Shown: piece after piece, positions 30,699 to 40,263 of the stretch
Numbering within the stretch: the first letter of the stretch is position 1
Layout: the number at the start of each line of letters is the position of its first letter
Origin: Pythium myriotylum
Taxonomy: Eukaryota; Oomycota; Peronosporomycetes; Pythiales; Pythiaceae
DNA length: 64,000 nt
Reading direction: 5' to 3'
Assembly (NCBI GenBank): GCA_023091665.1
Contig: JALJCQ010000013.1
Location: forward strand, 310,001-374,000
Position numbers and translations under genes: made by a program
Notes under the pieces: model-generated
Databases searched by the model: none
What the model saw: the letters and a program-made list of their open reading frames with translations, nothing else
What the model was told of the DNA's origin: nothing

Positions 30699-32868
30699 CT
30701 TGTACGCGATTCTCGAAGTCCAAGCTCTTGCTTTCAAGGAGCCTAATTGGAAGAAGAATGTGTCCATCTTCGTCGACAACGGTTGCAGCATGAATGGCGT
30801 CTCAGAAGATCTGGTGGAAGTATTGAACTTGCAAGAAACGGTCGAAGACTTGATGGAAGTCAAGCTCGGTTATGAGCAGACCGTCTACCGCCATCGTCGA
30901 ATGGTGGAGGTGTCTCTTGAAGTTCCCGGTTTCCCCACGATCACGTCTAAGTTTCAGGTGATGCCTATCCCTGAAGGCAAAGACATTTTGCTTGGTATGC
31001 GATGGCTTCGTGAACAGAATCCCGACATCGATTGGGCTGAGCTAAAGCTTACGCCACGTACTAGTGTACAGCCTGAAGAGCCTCTTGTTCTACGTACGCC
31101 TGCGGCGCGTCCCGCTCGCTTTGTCGCCAATCGCCGTCGTGCTAGACAAAGTCAGAATCGTGAGATCTTCAACTACTATCGTCAACATGGACATGATAGT
31201 GAGTTGGGTCATACCAAGTTCATCTCCATGAAGAAACTTGCCAAAGAGCTGCGCAAGGGAGATGTCGAGTGTGTGTTTATGATTAATCCACACGACTCGG
31301 AGAAAGCTGCTAGGTATCAGCAGCAAGGATGGGAAGCTTTGAAGGACAACCCAGCTTTTGATGTGCTGTGGAAGCGTCGTGACACTGTGTTTCGAACGGA
31401 GCTACGGAACACTGTGCCACCTGTCCGTGAAGGTATTGAACATGTCATCGAAGTCAAGCCTGGTACAAAGCCCATCTCAGTTCCTCAGTGGCGACAGAGC
31501 CCTGAGCAACGTAAGGTGATCCAAGAATGGACCAAGGAAATGGTCAAGGCAGGTATCATTCGTCCTAGTACCTCGCCTTTCTTGGCACCGACTTTCTGTG
31601 TGAAGAAAGCTGTTGGATGGCGAATAGTCCATGACTTTCGTCTGTTGAACAACAACACGATCTTGCCAGCAATTCCTATGCCGCGCAAAGAAGACACCTT
31701 TGACGCAATGTCAGGAAGCTATTGGTTTTCATGCATGGATTTGCTTTGGGGTTACTATCAAGTGAAGCTCAGAGAACAATATATACCGTTTACAGCGTTT
31801 TCAACGCCTGATGGTTTGTTCGAGTATCTTGTAACTCCCATGGGATTTAGTGGAAGTCCTGGCACTTTCAATCGACTTCTTCAAAGAGTATTCAGCGACG
31901 TGCGCGATGTGATGCGTATCTACTTTGACGATATCTACGTCTTCACGAGAAGCACGGACATCAATGAGCATCTCGAGGCGTTGGATCGAGTACTTCAAAG
32001 ATGTGAAGAGCAACAGTTATACATCAAGCTGTCGAAGTGTCAGTTCTGTGTTCCGGAAATTCCTTGTCTTGGAGATTTCGTTGGAAGGAATGGCGTTCGC
32101 ATGGATCCTGATAAGATCAAGGTTATCAAGGATTGGCCAGTTCCGAAGACAAAGAAGCAGATGGAGAGTTTTCTCGGTACAACAGTGTACGTTTCTCGTT
32201 TCTGCACGGACTTTGCTCAGTTCGCGGATCCGCTCCATGAGTGTATCAAGGGAAAGAGATCAAGTGAGTCCATCGAGCTCAATGATCATCAACTGGCATG
32301 CTTCGAACAACTCAAGCTTCGCTTATCGTCACCGCCTGTTTTGAAACTTCCGGACTTCACGAAACCTTTTGGCATTCGTATGGATGCATCCAATTTCGCA
32401 ATTGGGGGAGTCTTGTTTCAAAAGGTGGGAGAGTTGGAGTATCCAATCGCATACACTGGTCGGAAAATGAAGTCGGCTGAACTCAATTATCCAGTTCGTG
32501 AACAAGAACTTCTCGCAATCATGCATGCCTTGAAAGTTTGGCGCGTGTATTTGCTCGATCGTCCATTTGTTGTGGAGACTGATCACAAGAGCATTGAGAC
32601 TATTCTCACGCAGAAGACCACGAACAGAAGAGTTGCCCGTTGGTTCAACGAACTTGCTGAGTTTCAATCTCAGTTCAAGTGGATTCCAGGACATACGAAT
32701 GACGTTGCAGACGCCTTGTCCAGGAACCCGGACTTTGAGCATAAAGCCGCTCAAGTCAGTTTAGATGATCTTCTGAAAGCAGCATCTAATAGAGAGATTG
32801 TTGCGACCATCGAGTCAAGTCCAGTTGCTGTCGAAGAGGCGACAAGGAAACTGTACAAGTCGGATTAG
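30685..32868 (+). CDS. Pol N-terminal part: protease, reverse transcriptase, RNase H
   Basis: The frame opens at 30685, overlapping the Gag end in the +1 frame, with no obvious ATG at the join, so Gag-Pol may use frameshifting. The protease motif is FVDNGCSMNG, with Asn where DSG or DTG is usual. RT motifs include FSCMDLLWGYYQVKL, TPMGFSGSPGTFNRL and YFDDIYVF (YFDD about residue 408 counted from 30700). RNase H starts with FGIRMDASNFAIGGVL and has REQELLAIMHALKVW. The frame stops at TAG 32866, 15 bp before the integrase frame resumes, so Pol is cut by one stop codon. Confidence 0.88.
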   Translation, partial: TRSGNLYAILEVQALAFKEPNWKKNVSIFVDNGCSMNGVSEDLVEVLNLQETVEDLMEVKLGYEQTVYRHRRMVEVSLEVPGFPTITSKFQVMPIPEGKDILLGMRWLREQNPDIDWAELKLTPRTSVQPEEPLVLRTPAARPARFVANRRRARQSQNREIFNYYRQHGHDSELGHTKFISMKKLAKELRKGDVECVFMINPHDSEKAARYQQQGWEALKDNPAFDVLWKRRDTVFRTELRNTVPPVREGIEHVIEVKPGTKPISVPQWRQSPEQRKVIQEWTKEMVKAGIIRPSTSPFLAPTFCVKKAVGWRIVHDFRLLNNNTILPAIPMPRKEDTFDAMSGSYWFSCMDLLWGYYQVKLREQYIPFTAFSTPDGLFEYLVTPMGFSGSPGTFNRLLQRVFSDVRDVMRIYFDDIYVFTRSTDINEHLEALDRVLQRCEEQQLYIKLSKCQFCVPEIPCLGDFVGRNGVRMDPDKIKVIKDWPVPKTKKQMESFLGTTVYVSRFCTDFAQFADPLHECIKGKRSSESIELNDHQLACFEQLKLRLSSPPVLKLPDFTKPFGIRMDASNFAIGGVLFQKVGELEYPIAYTGRKMKSAELNYPVREQELLAIMHALKVWRVYLLDRPFVVETDHKSIETILTQKTTNRRVARWFNELAEFQSQFKWIPGHTNDVADALSRNPDFEHKAAQVSLDDLLKAASNREIVATIESSPVAVEEATRKLYKSD

Positions 32869-34317
32869 AAGACACGAGAAATCTTGACGAAGATTTCTGA
32901 TGGTTCAACCGTGTTAAAGTGTAGCGTAGTTGACGGACTCCTTTACTATCAGACACAAGAAGATGAAGAACCTCGACTCGTGATCCCCGACAATGAAGAT
33001 CTGAAGAATCGTGTGATTTATGAAAACCACGATGTTGTGACTGCAGGACACCCAGGATACTTCAAGACGTATCTAGCAGTCCAGAAGAAGTACTATTGGC
33101 CTCGTACGACCAAGTACATTCAGCGCTATGTGAACACTTGTGAAATGTGTCAGCGCATTAAGGTGAGGCAGATGAAGCCTCCAGGTCTACTCAATCCGCT
33201 TAGTATTCCATCGGGAAGATGGGTTGAGATCTCCATGGATTTCTTGGTAGCGTTACCAGAAACTGGAGATGGGCATGATGCTATTATGGTCATAGTTGAT
33301 CGTTTGACCAAGCGTGCGAAGTTCATCGAAACCCGCACAACCGCCACGGCAGAAGATACTGCTGATCTCTTCATGAAGCATTATGTGAAGGATCATGGCT
33401 TGCCCAAGACAACAGTTTCGGATCGTGACTCGAAGTTCACGTCGAAATTTTGGTCCTCAGTGACATCGATCCTGAAGACTACTCACAACCTTTCCTCAGC
33501 GTTTAGACCGCAGACAGACGGACAGACAGAACGCACGAATCGTTTCATCGAAGACTATCTCAGAGGTGTTGTGAACCCGATCCAGAATGATTGGGATAAG
33601 TTTTTGCATCTAGCGGAATTCGCCTACAACCGCAGAGTGCATTCGTCGATCGGCATGTGTCCCTTTGAAGCTGATCTTGGCTATGTTCCATACATGGCAG
33701 ACGATATTGCTGCAGACCCAGGATTCAAAAAGTTGGATAAGGCTGCGCAGACATTCTTGCTTCGACAAGAAGTGTTTTTGAAGAAGGCAAAAGATGCAAT
33801 TAGTGAAGCACAAGAGCGTATGAAGTCGTATTATGACAAGAATCGCCTGCATCAAGAGTTTGAAGTTGGTCAACTCGTGCTACTCGACGGCAAGAATCTT
33901 GATATTCGCCACAAAGGCTTCGCATCGACAAGCAAATTGGCACCAAGATTTATCGGACCCTACCCCATCGTGAAGAAAGTCCATCAAGATTCGTATGAAC
34001 TTGCCATGTCGAAGGATCTTCGTATCCATCCCGTTTTCCACACATCTTTGCTCAAGCCGTATATGAAGGATAACAAACGCAAACAGCAGACTACGAAGGT
34101 TTTGCTTGCGGACGGCATTACTGAAGGACAACTCATCGAAGCTGTCATTGGGCATCGGAAGATTCGTGGAAGAGACCAGTACAAGATACACTGGCTCGGA
34201 GAATCAAGACGTCAAGCCACATGGGAACCCGTTGAAAACCTGAAGCAGATTCCAAGTCTCATCGAAGCATACTGGAAGTCTGTGCAGGGGGGCTTCTCTC
34301 GAAGGGAGGTCATGTGA
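32869..34317 (+). CDS. Pol C-terminal part: integrase with chromodomain
   Basis: This is the same frame as the RT part, after the TAG at 32866. The His/Cys zinc finger is at HDVVTAGH...CEMCQRIK. The integrase core has MDFLVALPE, SDRDSKFTSKFW and the Glu-containing tail typical of DDE integrases (RPQTDGQTERTN). The end, QLIEAVIGHRKIRGRDQYKIHWLG and then ATWEPVENL, is a chromodomain, which in chromoviruses steers insertion to modified chromatin. The stop codon lies in the first bases of the 3' LTR. Confidence 0.88.
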   Translation, partial: KTREILTKISDGSTVLKCSVVDGLLYYQTQEDEEPRLVIPDNEDLKNRVIYENHDVVTAGHPGYFKTYLAVQKKYYWPRTTKYIQRYVNTCEMCQRIKVRQMKPPGLLNPLSIPSGRWVEISMDFLVALPETGDGHDAIMVIVDRLTKRAKFIETRTTATAEDTADLFMKHYVKDHGLPKTTVSDRDSKFTSKFWSSVTSILKTTHNLSSAFRPQTDGQTERTNRFIEDYLRGVVNPIQNDWDKFLHLAEFAYNRRVHSSIGMCPFEADLGYVPYMADDIAADPGFKKLDKAAQTFLLRQEVFLKKAKDAISEAQERMKSYYDKNRLHQEFEVGQLVLLDGKNLDIRHKGFASTSKLAPRFIGPYPIVKKVHQDSYELAMSKDLRIHPVFHTSLLKPYMKDNKRKQQTTKVLLADGITEGQLIEAVIGHRKIRGRDQYKIHWLGESRRQATWEPVENLKQIPSLIEAYWKSVQGGFSRREVM

Positions 34318-34800
34318 CGCAGCCAGAAAAGAATGGCTCGCGTCAGAAGGGTTAGGCAACGACCTTGATTTGGTTTCAGTATATTATACTGGAACTAAGT
34401 TACTACGATTAGTCCTGGAAGGATTATGCACTGGGTGGTGTAAAAGCATCCCGAGAGTAATGGGTGATGCTGACCCGGCTGCAACACATTGGTGATGACG
34501 TAGTGACTATGCATACTGTATTCAAGAGATTGTAGGAGGGCTTACATATTAGTTGACATAGCTAACTTTGGATACTGAAAGTAAGGTATCTAGGACAGAC
34601 GACATCTAGGCACAGAGCACCCTAGAGGCCCACACAGAGGATAGGAAAACAAACTCTAACATCAATCTCACTTCTCAACTTGCTCTCAAGTCAACTAGCC
34701 TCAACTAGCCTCGACTAGCCTCGTCCAAGACCAAGCCAACCACCCAGCCAGCCAGCCCGCGTACTTGTCACCAGGAGCCCAGTACCCCACTTCTGTGACA
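34313..34800 (+). repeat. 3' LTR of the Gypsy element (intact arrangement)
   Basis: 488 bp from TGTGACGCAG to CTTCTGTGACA, with short inverted ends (TGT...ACA). A purine-rich stretch (GAAGGGAGG) precedes it as the likely polypurine tract. It contains a short array of CTCRACTAGC units near 34690-34725 that the 5' LTR lacks. Confidence 0.9.
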
Positions 34801-34805
34801 GGTAG
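34801..34805. repeat. Target-site duplication of the Gypsy element, right
   Basis: GGTAG, identical to 28361-28365. Confidence 0.85.
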
Positions 34806-34866
34806 GCTATTAGGATTCACACGATGAACTCAATAGACCACACTTGCATCATCATCATCATCATCT
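34806..34866 (+). mobile_element. LINE 3' tail with (CAT)n (tail e)
   Basis: GCTATTAGGATTCACA and CAATAGACCACACTTG are followed by about six CAT repeats. It continues the sequence interrupted by the Gypsy element and ends at the stop codon of the GH114-like gene. It is probably the 3' end of the long LINE or of a close relative. Confidence 0.75.
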
Positions 34867-35788
34867 ATGCGTTCTCCCGGCAGCTGTATCGCTCGGACTT
34901 GAGATCCAGCGACTTGAACAGTGTATCAAAGTTGAGTGCGTTGGCCTTGGGGCACACTGTGGTCTTGGATCCTTCGTACTCGATGCCAAAGACAGGCTTA
35001 TTCAGCTTGATGAAGGGCTGTAACTTGTCGCATTCGTTGAATGAGAAGCACTGCTCATTCACAGCAAAGTCAAATTCACTCGCGAGTTGCGCGACTTGCG
35101 CCAGGTCGTTCTTCAAGCCCACCGCCAGACCCAAACTGTGGGCCGTAGTGGCGAGGAACCAGTTGAAATCAAGCTGCGTCGCCGCTGTGAGCGGGAAGCC
35201 CGAGTCGTTGAAAGCGCCATCAACGTTGTCAGGGTCCACGGCATCGCAACCTTTTTGCTTGGCGAGCTGCATGCGCGACTTGATGATCTCGCGCACTTTG
35301 GCATTGCGTGTATCGACCCACCACTCGCCCTCCCACTCGGGCAGCGCCTTGCCGTACATGTCGGCAGTGTATTTGCTCTTGTCACTACGCCAGTTCTCGT
35401 AGGTGCCCGCGCTAAAGTAGCACACGACCTTGACCCCCTTGGCCTTGAGCTTGGCGATCGTTGCAGCGTCCGTGTCGAAGAGGTCAAGATCAAACATCTT
35501 GACGTTGGGTGAGAGATCAAGCGTGCCGCTGAGCTGGATCTGGTAGGAAGTCCCAGGCGTTGGTTTCCACCAGGACGTGCTGCCGCTGTTGGTCGAGTTG
35601 GTGGACGGAGAAGGCGGTAGGCTGGTGGTTGTCTGAGGTGGAGAGGTGGTTGCGATTGTTGAGGGAGCCTTGGTAGGACGCGTCGATGGGTTCTTGGTTG
35701 GACGACTGTCGGCCTCGCCGGCAACGCCGCATGCGGATGTGATTGCGAGCGACGCACCGCACAGAGCGGTTGCAAAGAGGAGCTTCAT
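34865..35788 (-). CDS. GH114-like secreted endo-alpha-1,4-polygalactosaminidase-type enzyme
   Basis: The product is 307 residues from ATG 35788 (signal peptide MKLLFATALCGASLAITSA); the longer open frame upstream is not signal-like. A Thr/Ser/Pro-rich linker (about 30-72) precedes the catalytic domain, a TIM-barrel type seen in the GH114 family. Key motifs are KVVCYFSAGTYENWR, then DAVDPDNVDGAF (185-193, with the likely catalytic Asp residues), and a closing FGIEYEGSK strand. It probably cleaves galactosamine-rich polysaccharide outside the cell. The TAG stop (34865-34867) abuts the LINE (CAT)n tail, so the original C-terminus may have been changed by the insertion. Confidence 0.8.
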   Translation of the reverse strand: MKLLFATALCGASLAITSACGVAGEADSRPTKNPSTRPTKAPSTIATTSPPQTTTSLPPSPSTNSTNSGSTSWWKPTPGTSYQIQLSGTLDLSPNVKMFDLDLFDTDAATIAKLKAKGVKVVCYFSAGTYENWRSDKSKYTADMYGKALPEWEGEWWVDTRNAKVREIIKSRMQLAKQKGCDAVDPDNVDGAFNDSGFPLTAATQLDFNWFLATTAHSLGLAVGLKNDLAQVAQLASEFDFAVNEQCFSFNECDKLQPFIKLNKPVFGIEYEGSKTTVCPKANALNFDTLFKSLDLKSERYSCRENA

Positions 35789-36377
35789 AGTTCTCTTGTG
35801 ATGCGAAGGAGGAAGATCAGGAAGTGAGACTGACCACGAGATCAGGATCAGGAAGATCGAATGAGTGTGAGAGAGACGTCGCTGACGCTGGCGTCCTCCA
35901 CCGTGGGAAGCAGCTCCGACGCAGGTGATTGGCCGAGTACCCTGATTTTTGTGGTGTAGCCATGTGCGCGCGTCGCAGACACGGCAAGGTCTCCACAAAT
36001 GAGCGCGACCACCTGCTAGGACGGAAGATGACGCGCTGAACTGGAATTGCTCAGTAATACAAGCGGAGAAAGAAAGCAAAGGGAGAGGAGAAGAACTACT
36101 CGAGCTTCTGCTTAGCCCAAGGCAACACCTCGGCAGAAATCTCTCTCGCTTGGGTCGACTTGAATTAAATTTAGTTTACGTACTATAACGAACTCTGTGA
36201 CTGCCGCCAAGCTTCCAGATGAGAAGGAGCCCCCCATGGAGTTCATGATCGTAAAGTTCTGCCACTGCTGCTTGTGAGTGAGCCGACTGAAGTTGCTTGA
36301 CCATGTCCATCTCCATGCCCGAGTCATCAGCACTGACGTGTTTCAATTTCAACCGCGGATGACGTGCCTTTGACCCC
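35789..36377. other. Divergent intergenic region (GH114-like / desaturase)
   Basis: 589 bp between the divergent start codons of the GH114-like gene and the desaturase, so it should hold both promoters. No specific motif is recognised. Confidence 0.4.
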
Positions 36378-37346
36378 ATGAATGACTCGGACGCAACCTT
36401 CCTCCAAGTCCTCCTTCATCATTTCCGAATCTGCAGCGAGCCCATGAAGACAGCCTCCCCGATATCAGCTCAGCGCCTGAACTGGGTGATGATCTACTAC
36501 GTCTTTGTTGTCCACGTCGGCTTCCTATTCAGTCTCAAGGCTGCACTTTTCGACGCCAAGTGGTCTACGCTCTTGTTCTCGCTCTTGCTTGCGTACCTCT
36601 CGGGTCTCGGCATCACTGGCGGTGCCCACCGTCTCTGGGCCCACCGCTCGTTCCGTGCCCATGATAGTGTCCGGTTCTTCTTGATGTTGTGCAACTCGCT
36701 CGCGAACCAAGGCACGATCCTCCAGTGGTGCCGCGACCACCGCGTCCACCACAAGTTCGTCGATACTCCCGCAGATCCACATGACTCGACGCAAGGCTTT
36801 TGCTACTCACACATGGGCTGGATGTTCTACCGGAAGGATCCACGAGTCGTGGAGGCCGGGAAGAAGATCAACTTCGACGATCTCCTAGCTGACTGGACGG
36901 TCCGCCTCCAGTACCAGCTCTCTCCATGGGGTAATCTTATTGCGTGCTTTGTCGTCGCCCCGGCCATGACGGTGTACGTGACTGGAGAAAACGCGTGGAC
37001 GGCTCTGCTCGTGGCCGGGTTCTTTCGGTTCACCGTGGTTCTTCACGGAACGTTGCTCGTCAACAGCGCCGCTCACGCGTACGGCTACCAGCCGCGTGCT
37101 CTCCAGAGCTCACGCGTCGAGAATTGGCTGCTTGCGATGTTTGCGATCGGCGAGCAGTTCCATCTGTGGCACCACAAGTACCCATATGACTACGCCTCAT
37201 GCGAGTTCGGACTTCCCGGACTGCTCAACCCGACCAAGCTGGTGATCGACTTGTTTGCTCTACTTGGTCTTGTCTCCCACCGCAAGCGGGTCGTGCCACT
37301 TCAGGACAGACTCAAGATCCACCATAAGACAAGTGAAGAACACTAG
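36378..37346 (+). CDS. Delta-9 type acyl-CoA (stearoyl) desaturase
   Basis: The product is 322 residues, within the usual range for membrane acyl desaturases. The three His boxes are H84RLWAH, H121RVHH and FH262LWHH, with the auxiliary NSAAHAYG motif at 229-236. Hydrophobic stretches at about 35-55, 62-80, 186-200 and 208-230 fit the four-helix layout. The enzyme introduces a double bond into saturated fatty acyl chains in the ER membrane, using a di-iron centre. No cytochrome b5 domain is fused. An internal Met at residue 23 is an alternative start. The gene converges on GH30 gene 1 with an 81-bp gap. Confidence 0.88.
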   Translation: MNDSDATFLQVLLHHFRICSEPMKTASPISAQRLNWVMIYYVFVVHVGFLFSLKAALFDAKWSTLLFSLLLAYLSGLGITGGAHRLWAHRSFRAHDSVRFFLMLCNSLANQGTILQWCRDHRVHHKFVDTPADPHDSTQGFCYSHMGWMFYRKDPRVVEAGKKINFDDLLADWTVRLQYQLSPWGNLIACFVVAPAMTVYVTGENAWTALLVAGFFRFTVVLHGTLLVNSAAHAYGYQPRALQSSRVENWLLAMFAIGEQFHLWHHKYPYDYASCEFGLPGLLNPTKLVIDLFALLGLVSHRKRVVPLQDRLKIHHKTSEEH

Positions 37347-37427
37347 ATCGCCCGTGTTAATAAGTGGCTTTCAACATGACTACAAAACTCCCAAGACTGA
37401 AGTGTGGCTGTGGTTCACAGGGGTCTC

Positions 37428-39050
37428 TTACGCCGACGGAGGGAAGATGACGGTCTGCATACCTCGAGCCGGGAGGGTCACACTCACAGTCTGGCTGGTT
37501 GTGGGTGACTGAATCACCAGACTCGTCGGGTCCTTCGAGCGGTTGCAGAGCACCACCACGTACCGGTTCTCCGGTGTCAAGAACGCCGTGCGGTGGAGCT
37601 TGCCTCCCCAGTCCTTCTTGGTCAACGCCGGGAACTCAACACGCACTGATCCGGCCGGCACGAACTTGGCCAGGTGACCGAGGTAGTAGTACATGGGCTG
37701 CTTGTAGAACTCGGTGCCGGATTTTTCGTCGACGATGATGGGCGCGTCGACGAAGTTCTTGGCCCACGTGGGTCCTCCAGTGGTATCAAGTGCGAGGTTC
37801 CAGTCGACCCAGCCCGTGGTAAAGACGTTGATGTCCTCGATGATGTCGCGCGCGTAGTTCTCCGCTCGCCACCAAATCTGTTCCGGCTCCTGGATCTTAA
37901 CACCGACACCGGTACCAACCCAACTCGGCAGGAACCCTTCACTTGCCTCAGTCGCGAGGATGAAGAGGTCAGGGTGCTGGTTGTGGAAGTCGAGTACTTT
38001 GTTGAAATCACCGCCGAGATCGAAAAAGAAAAAGTCCCAGTTGCGGTACCAGTGTATACCGATGCCATCGATGTACGTGAGTGTCTCTGGGTCCTGGTAC
38101 ACCTTCGCGCGATCCGGGAGGTCCGACTTGTTGTCGTCGTGGGAGATGAGCTTGATCTTTGGGAACTTGGACTTGATCAACGGACCCAAGTCAAGCTTGA
38201 TAAAGTCACGCTCTTCCTCGGGGATCAATCGCAACTGCTGCCAGGCGTTGAACTTGATGATCGGCTCGCCCGGTTCGTTCTGCACCGTCAACGCCCACAC
38301 GGGCACCCCTTCGGCCTGGTATGCTTCAACGGACTTGGCATAGTAGAGCGCGAGCGCCTTCCAGTACTTGTCTCCTGGCTTGCCCTTCATGTGGCAGTTG
38401 GTCGTCACATTTTCCTTAGTGAGCCACACCGGTGGGGCCCACGACGACATGATGATCGAGAGTTCGCGTGACGTTTGGTTGAGCGCGCGGTGGATGAGGT
38501 TGAGCTTGTTGGAACGCGGCGCGCGGTCCACGTCGATCGAGAATTTCTCCATGGCAAAGTCGTCCGGGTTGTCGTTGTATGAGTAGATGGTCTCCGAGAA
38601 ATCGGTCGAGGCAATCGGGATGCGGCCCATCGAGTACTGGATGCCATCTACGGAGTAGTACGCATCAAGTACTTTTTGCTGGAGCTTGGGCGTGAGCTTG
38701 TAGATGTTTGTGGCCGCAGCGTCCGTGAAGGCACCGCCGAAGCCGTGCATCTTCTGGTAGAGCTTGGTCGTATCGAAGGCGAGGTCGATCGTCGCGGGCT
38801 TGGACGAACCGTAGGTCTTTGTGATGTAGGAGAGTCGGTCACCAGCCTTGGAGGTTGTGTAGACACCGACCTGGCCGGCTGAGAGCTTGAGGTAGTCGTT
38901 CGAGACCGAGTCACAAGAGGCTTCCGTACAGACACAGACGCTTTCAAGGTTCTTGCCGAAGCGAGTCGAGTAGTTGTTGCATGGCGCAGCACTTGTCGAC
39001 GCGACTAACAACGCCGCCGCGAGGAAGGCTGCAGTCCAAGTGCGAAGCAT
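37428..39050 (-). CDS. GH30 glucosylceramidase-like secreted hydrolase, gene 1
   Basis: The product is 540 residues from ATG 39050 (signal peptide MLRTWTAAFLAAALLVASTSA); the extension to 39116 is not signal-like. A short Cys-rich head (CNNYSTRF...CVCTEASC) precedes the GH30 barrel, which opens with the hallmark QKMHGFGGAFTDAAA. Predicted catalytic residues are E259 (TVQNEP) and E368 (ILATEASEG). A C-terminal beta-sandwich ends the protein (RYVVVLCNRS). GH30 members of this type cleave beta-glucosyl bonds, as in glucosylceramide or beta-1,6-glucan; the substrate is not resolved. It is separated from the other GH30 genes by the chromate transporter and Crinkler genes. Confidence 0.9.
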   Translation of the reverse strand: MLRTWTAAFLAAALLVASTSAAPCNNYSTRFGKNLESVCVCTEASCDSVSNDYLKLSAGQVGVYTTSKAGDRLSYITKTYGSSKPATIDLAFDTTKLYQKMHGFGGAFTDAAATNIYKLTPKLQQKVLDAYYSVDGIQYSMGRIPIASTDFSETIYSYNDNPDDFAMEKFSIDVDRAPRSNKLNLIHRALNQTSRELSIIMSSWAPPVWLTKENVTTNCHMKGKPGDKYWKALALYYAKSVEAYQAEGVPVWALTVQNEPGEPIIKFNAWQQLRLIPEEERDFIKLDLGPLIKSKFPKIKLISHDDNKSDLPDRAKVYQDPETLTYIDGIGIHWYRNWDFFFFDLGGDFNKVLDFHNQHPDLFILATEASEGFLPSWVGTGVGVKIQEPEQIWWRAENYARDIIEDINVFTTGWVDWNLALDTTGGPTWAKNFVDAPIIVDEKSGTEFYKQPMYYYLGHLAKFVPAGSVRVEFPALTKKDWGGKLHRTAFLTPENRYVVVLCNRSKDPTSLVIQSPTTSQTVSVTLPARGMQTVIFPPSA

Positions 39051-40263
39051 TGAGATGAAGAGTCGAAGGTCTTCGTGAGGAGGCGAAACGGAGAATGGGA
39101 CTCTCTTGCTGTGCAAATGCAGGTCTCATACTGTCAAGGACAGGAGAAGAGAAGCGCGAATGCTCTGCGTTGGACGAATATAGACTAATGCGATTCCCCA
39201 GAGGACAACTTCAAGGAGGTGACTGGTGCAGCCACTCGATGCAAACTGGGGGTGAGGAAGACACAATTTGACTAACTTAACATAGTAATTAGAGCTTATC
39301 ACCAAGACATTGAACTGATTTAACGTAGATCTTGGGCGCTTATTGTACACGCGACAGAACGCAGGATCACTTTTCGTACATGGGACAGGCCATCCCTGAC
39401 CGGTTTGACACTTCACCTCAGCCCCGGCGTTATTGGAAATGCTATGTGCACCGCGCTGTGAGCGATCGAGCTCACAGTACTCTACTCCGGGTGTTGAAGA
39501 GAGAAATCCCAGTTGCAAATGACGATCTACGCATCTGGAAATGCGATTCAAATCTCGGTCGCACTGGTTCCACGAAGTCGAAGGACTTCAACCTTGAAGA
39601 TCCGACTCTTCTTTCCAGACCAATCACCCCGAGAGCCCACCTGTACTAAACGGAATCCCGTCGGATTGCTCGTCGGCATCGAAACAAAGTGCGCCCAAGG
39701 AGTCTGACGACGACGAAAGACCAACGACGCCCATGCATTCATCAATTTTCGCTCGCGTCGACCCATGCGTACACCAAAGAACTTCGTTTTTCGAAAATCC
39801 CATCTGACACTCGCTGATTGAGACGCATTTGACTCCAAGATAAAAAAAGAGGTTTCTGTGCGACCATGGGTCCATCGATTTCCATTCAATCACCCAGCAC
39901 AGGATCAGAGCTCAATGGACCGATCGTCCTGGGGGAGACGTTGAGTACGTGAATGTGTGTGAGTGAGCCGGGGTCATCAAGGTCGACGATTAGTCGGGTT
40001 GAGTCTAAAGCCTACTTGACCATGGAAGAAACTGACCGCCGTGATGGATTTCGAGCAATGGACAGCATTGCCTGTGGTTTCATCAGACTTATGTGCTTGG
40101 TGGCGGTGCATTTCGTATTTCGTGGTTCTACGATGAATCTGGTCTTTGGACTACGTCCATGGAATGGTGTGGGGCTCACCAACGTCAAGACTGATACACA
40201 CATAGATTCAAGGCCGTGCTTCTAGCTTCTACCAACGCGCAACATGTTCCTATTGTTCGTCCA
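39051..40263. other. Intergenic, nothing recognised
   Basis: About 1.2 kb between the start of GH30 gene 1 and the end of the chromate transporter gene. The small open frames have no domain I recognise. I see no LINE tail or inverted repeat in it. Confidence 0.45.

Larger units (their letters stand above)
28366..34800 (+). mobile_element. Ty3/Gypsy chromovirus-type LTR retrotransposon
   Basis: The element is 6435 bp, bounded by LTRs with TG...CA ends and a GGTAG duplication. The coding order is upstream ORF, Gag with a CCHC knuckle, protease, RT, RNase H, integrase and chromodomain, which is the Gypsy order with RNase H before integrase. Gag has a frameshift near 29925 and Pol has a stop at 32866. 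The 5' LTR holds an internal inversion including the primer-binding site, so the copy should not be able to start normal minus-strand synthesis. It lies inside what appears to be LINE 3' sequence. Confidence 0.93.
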
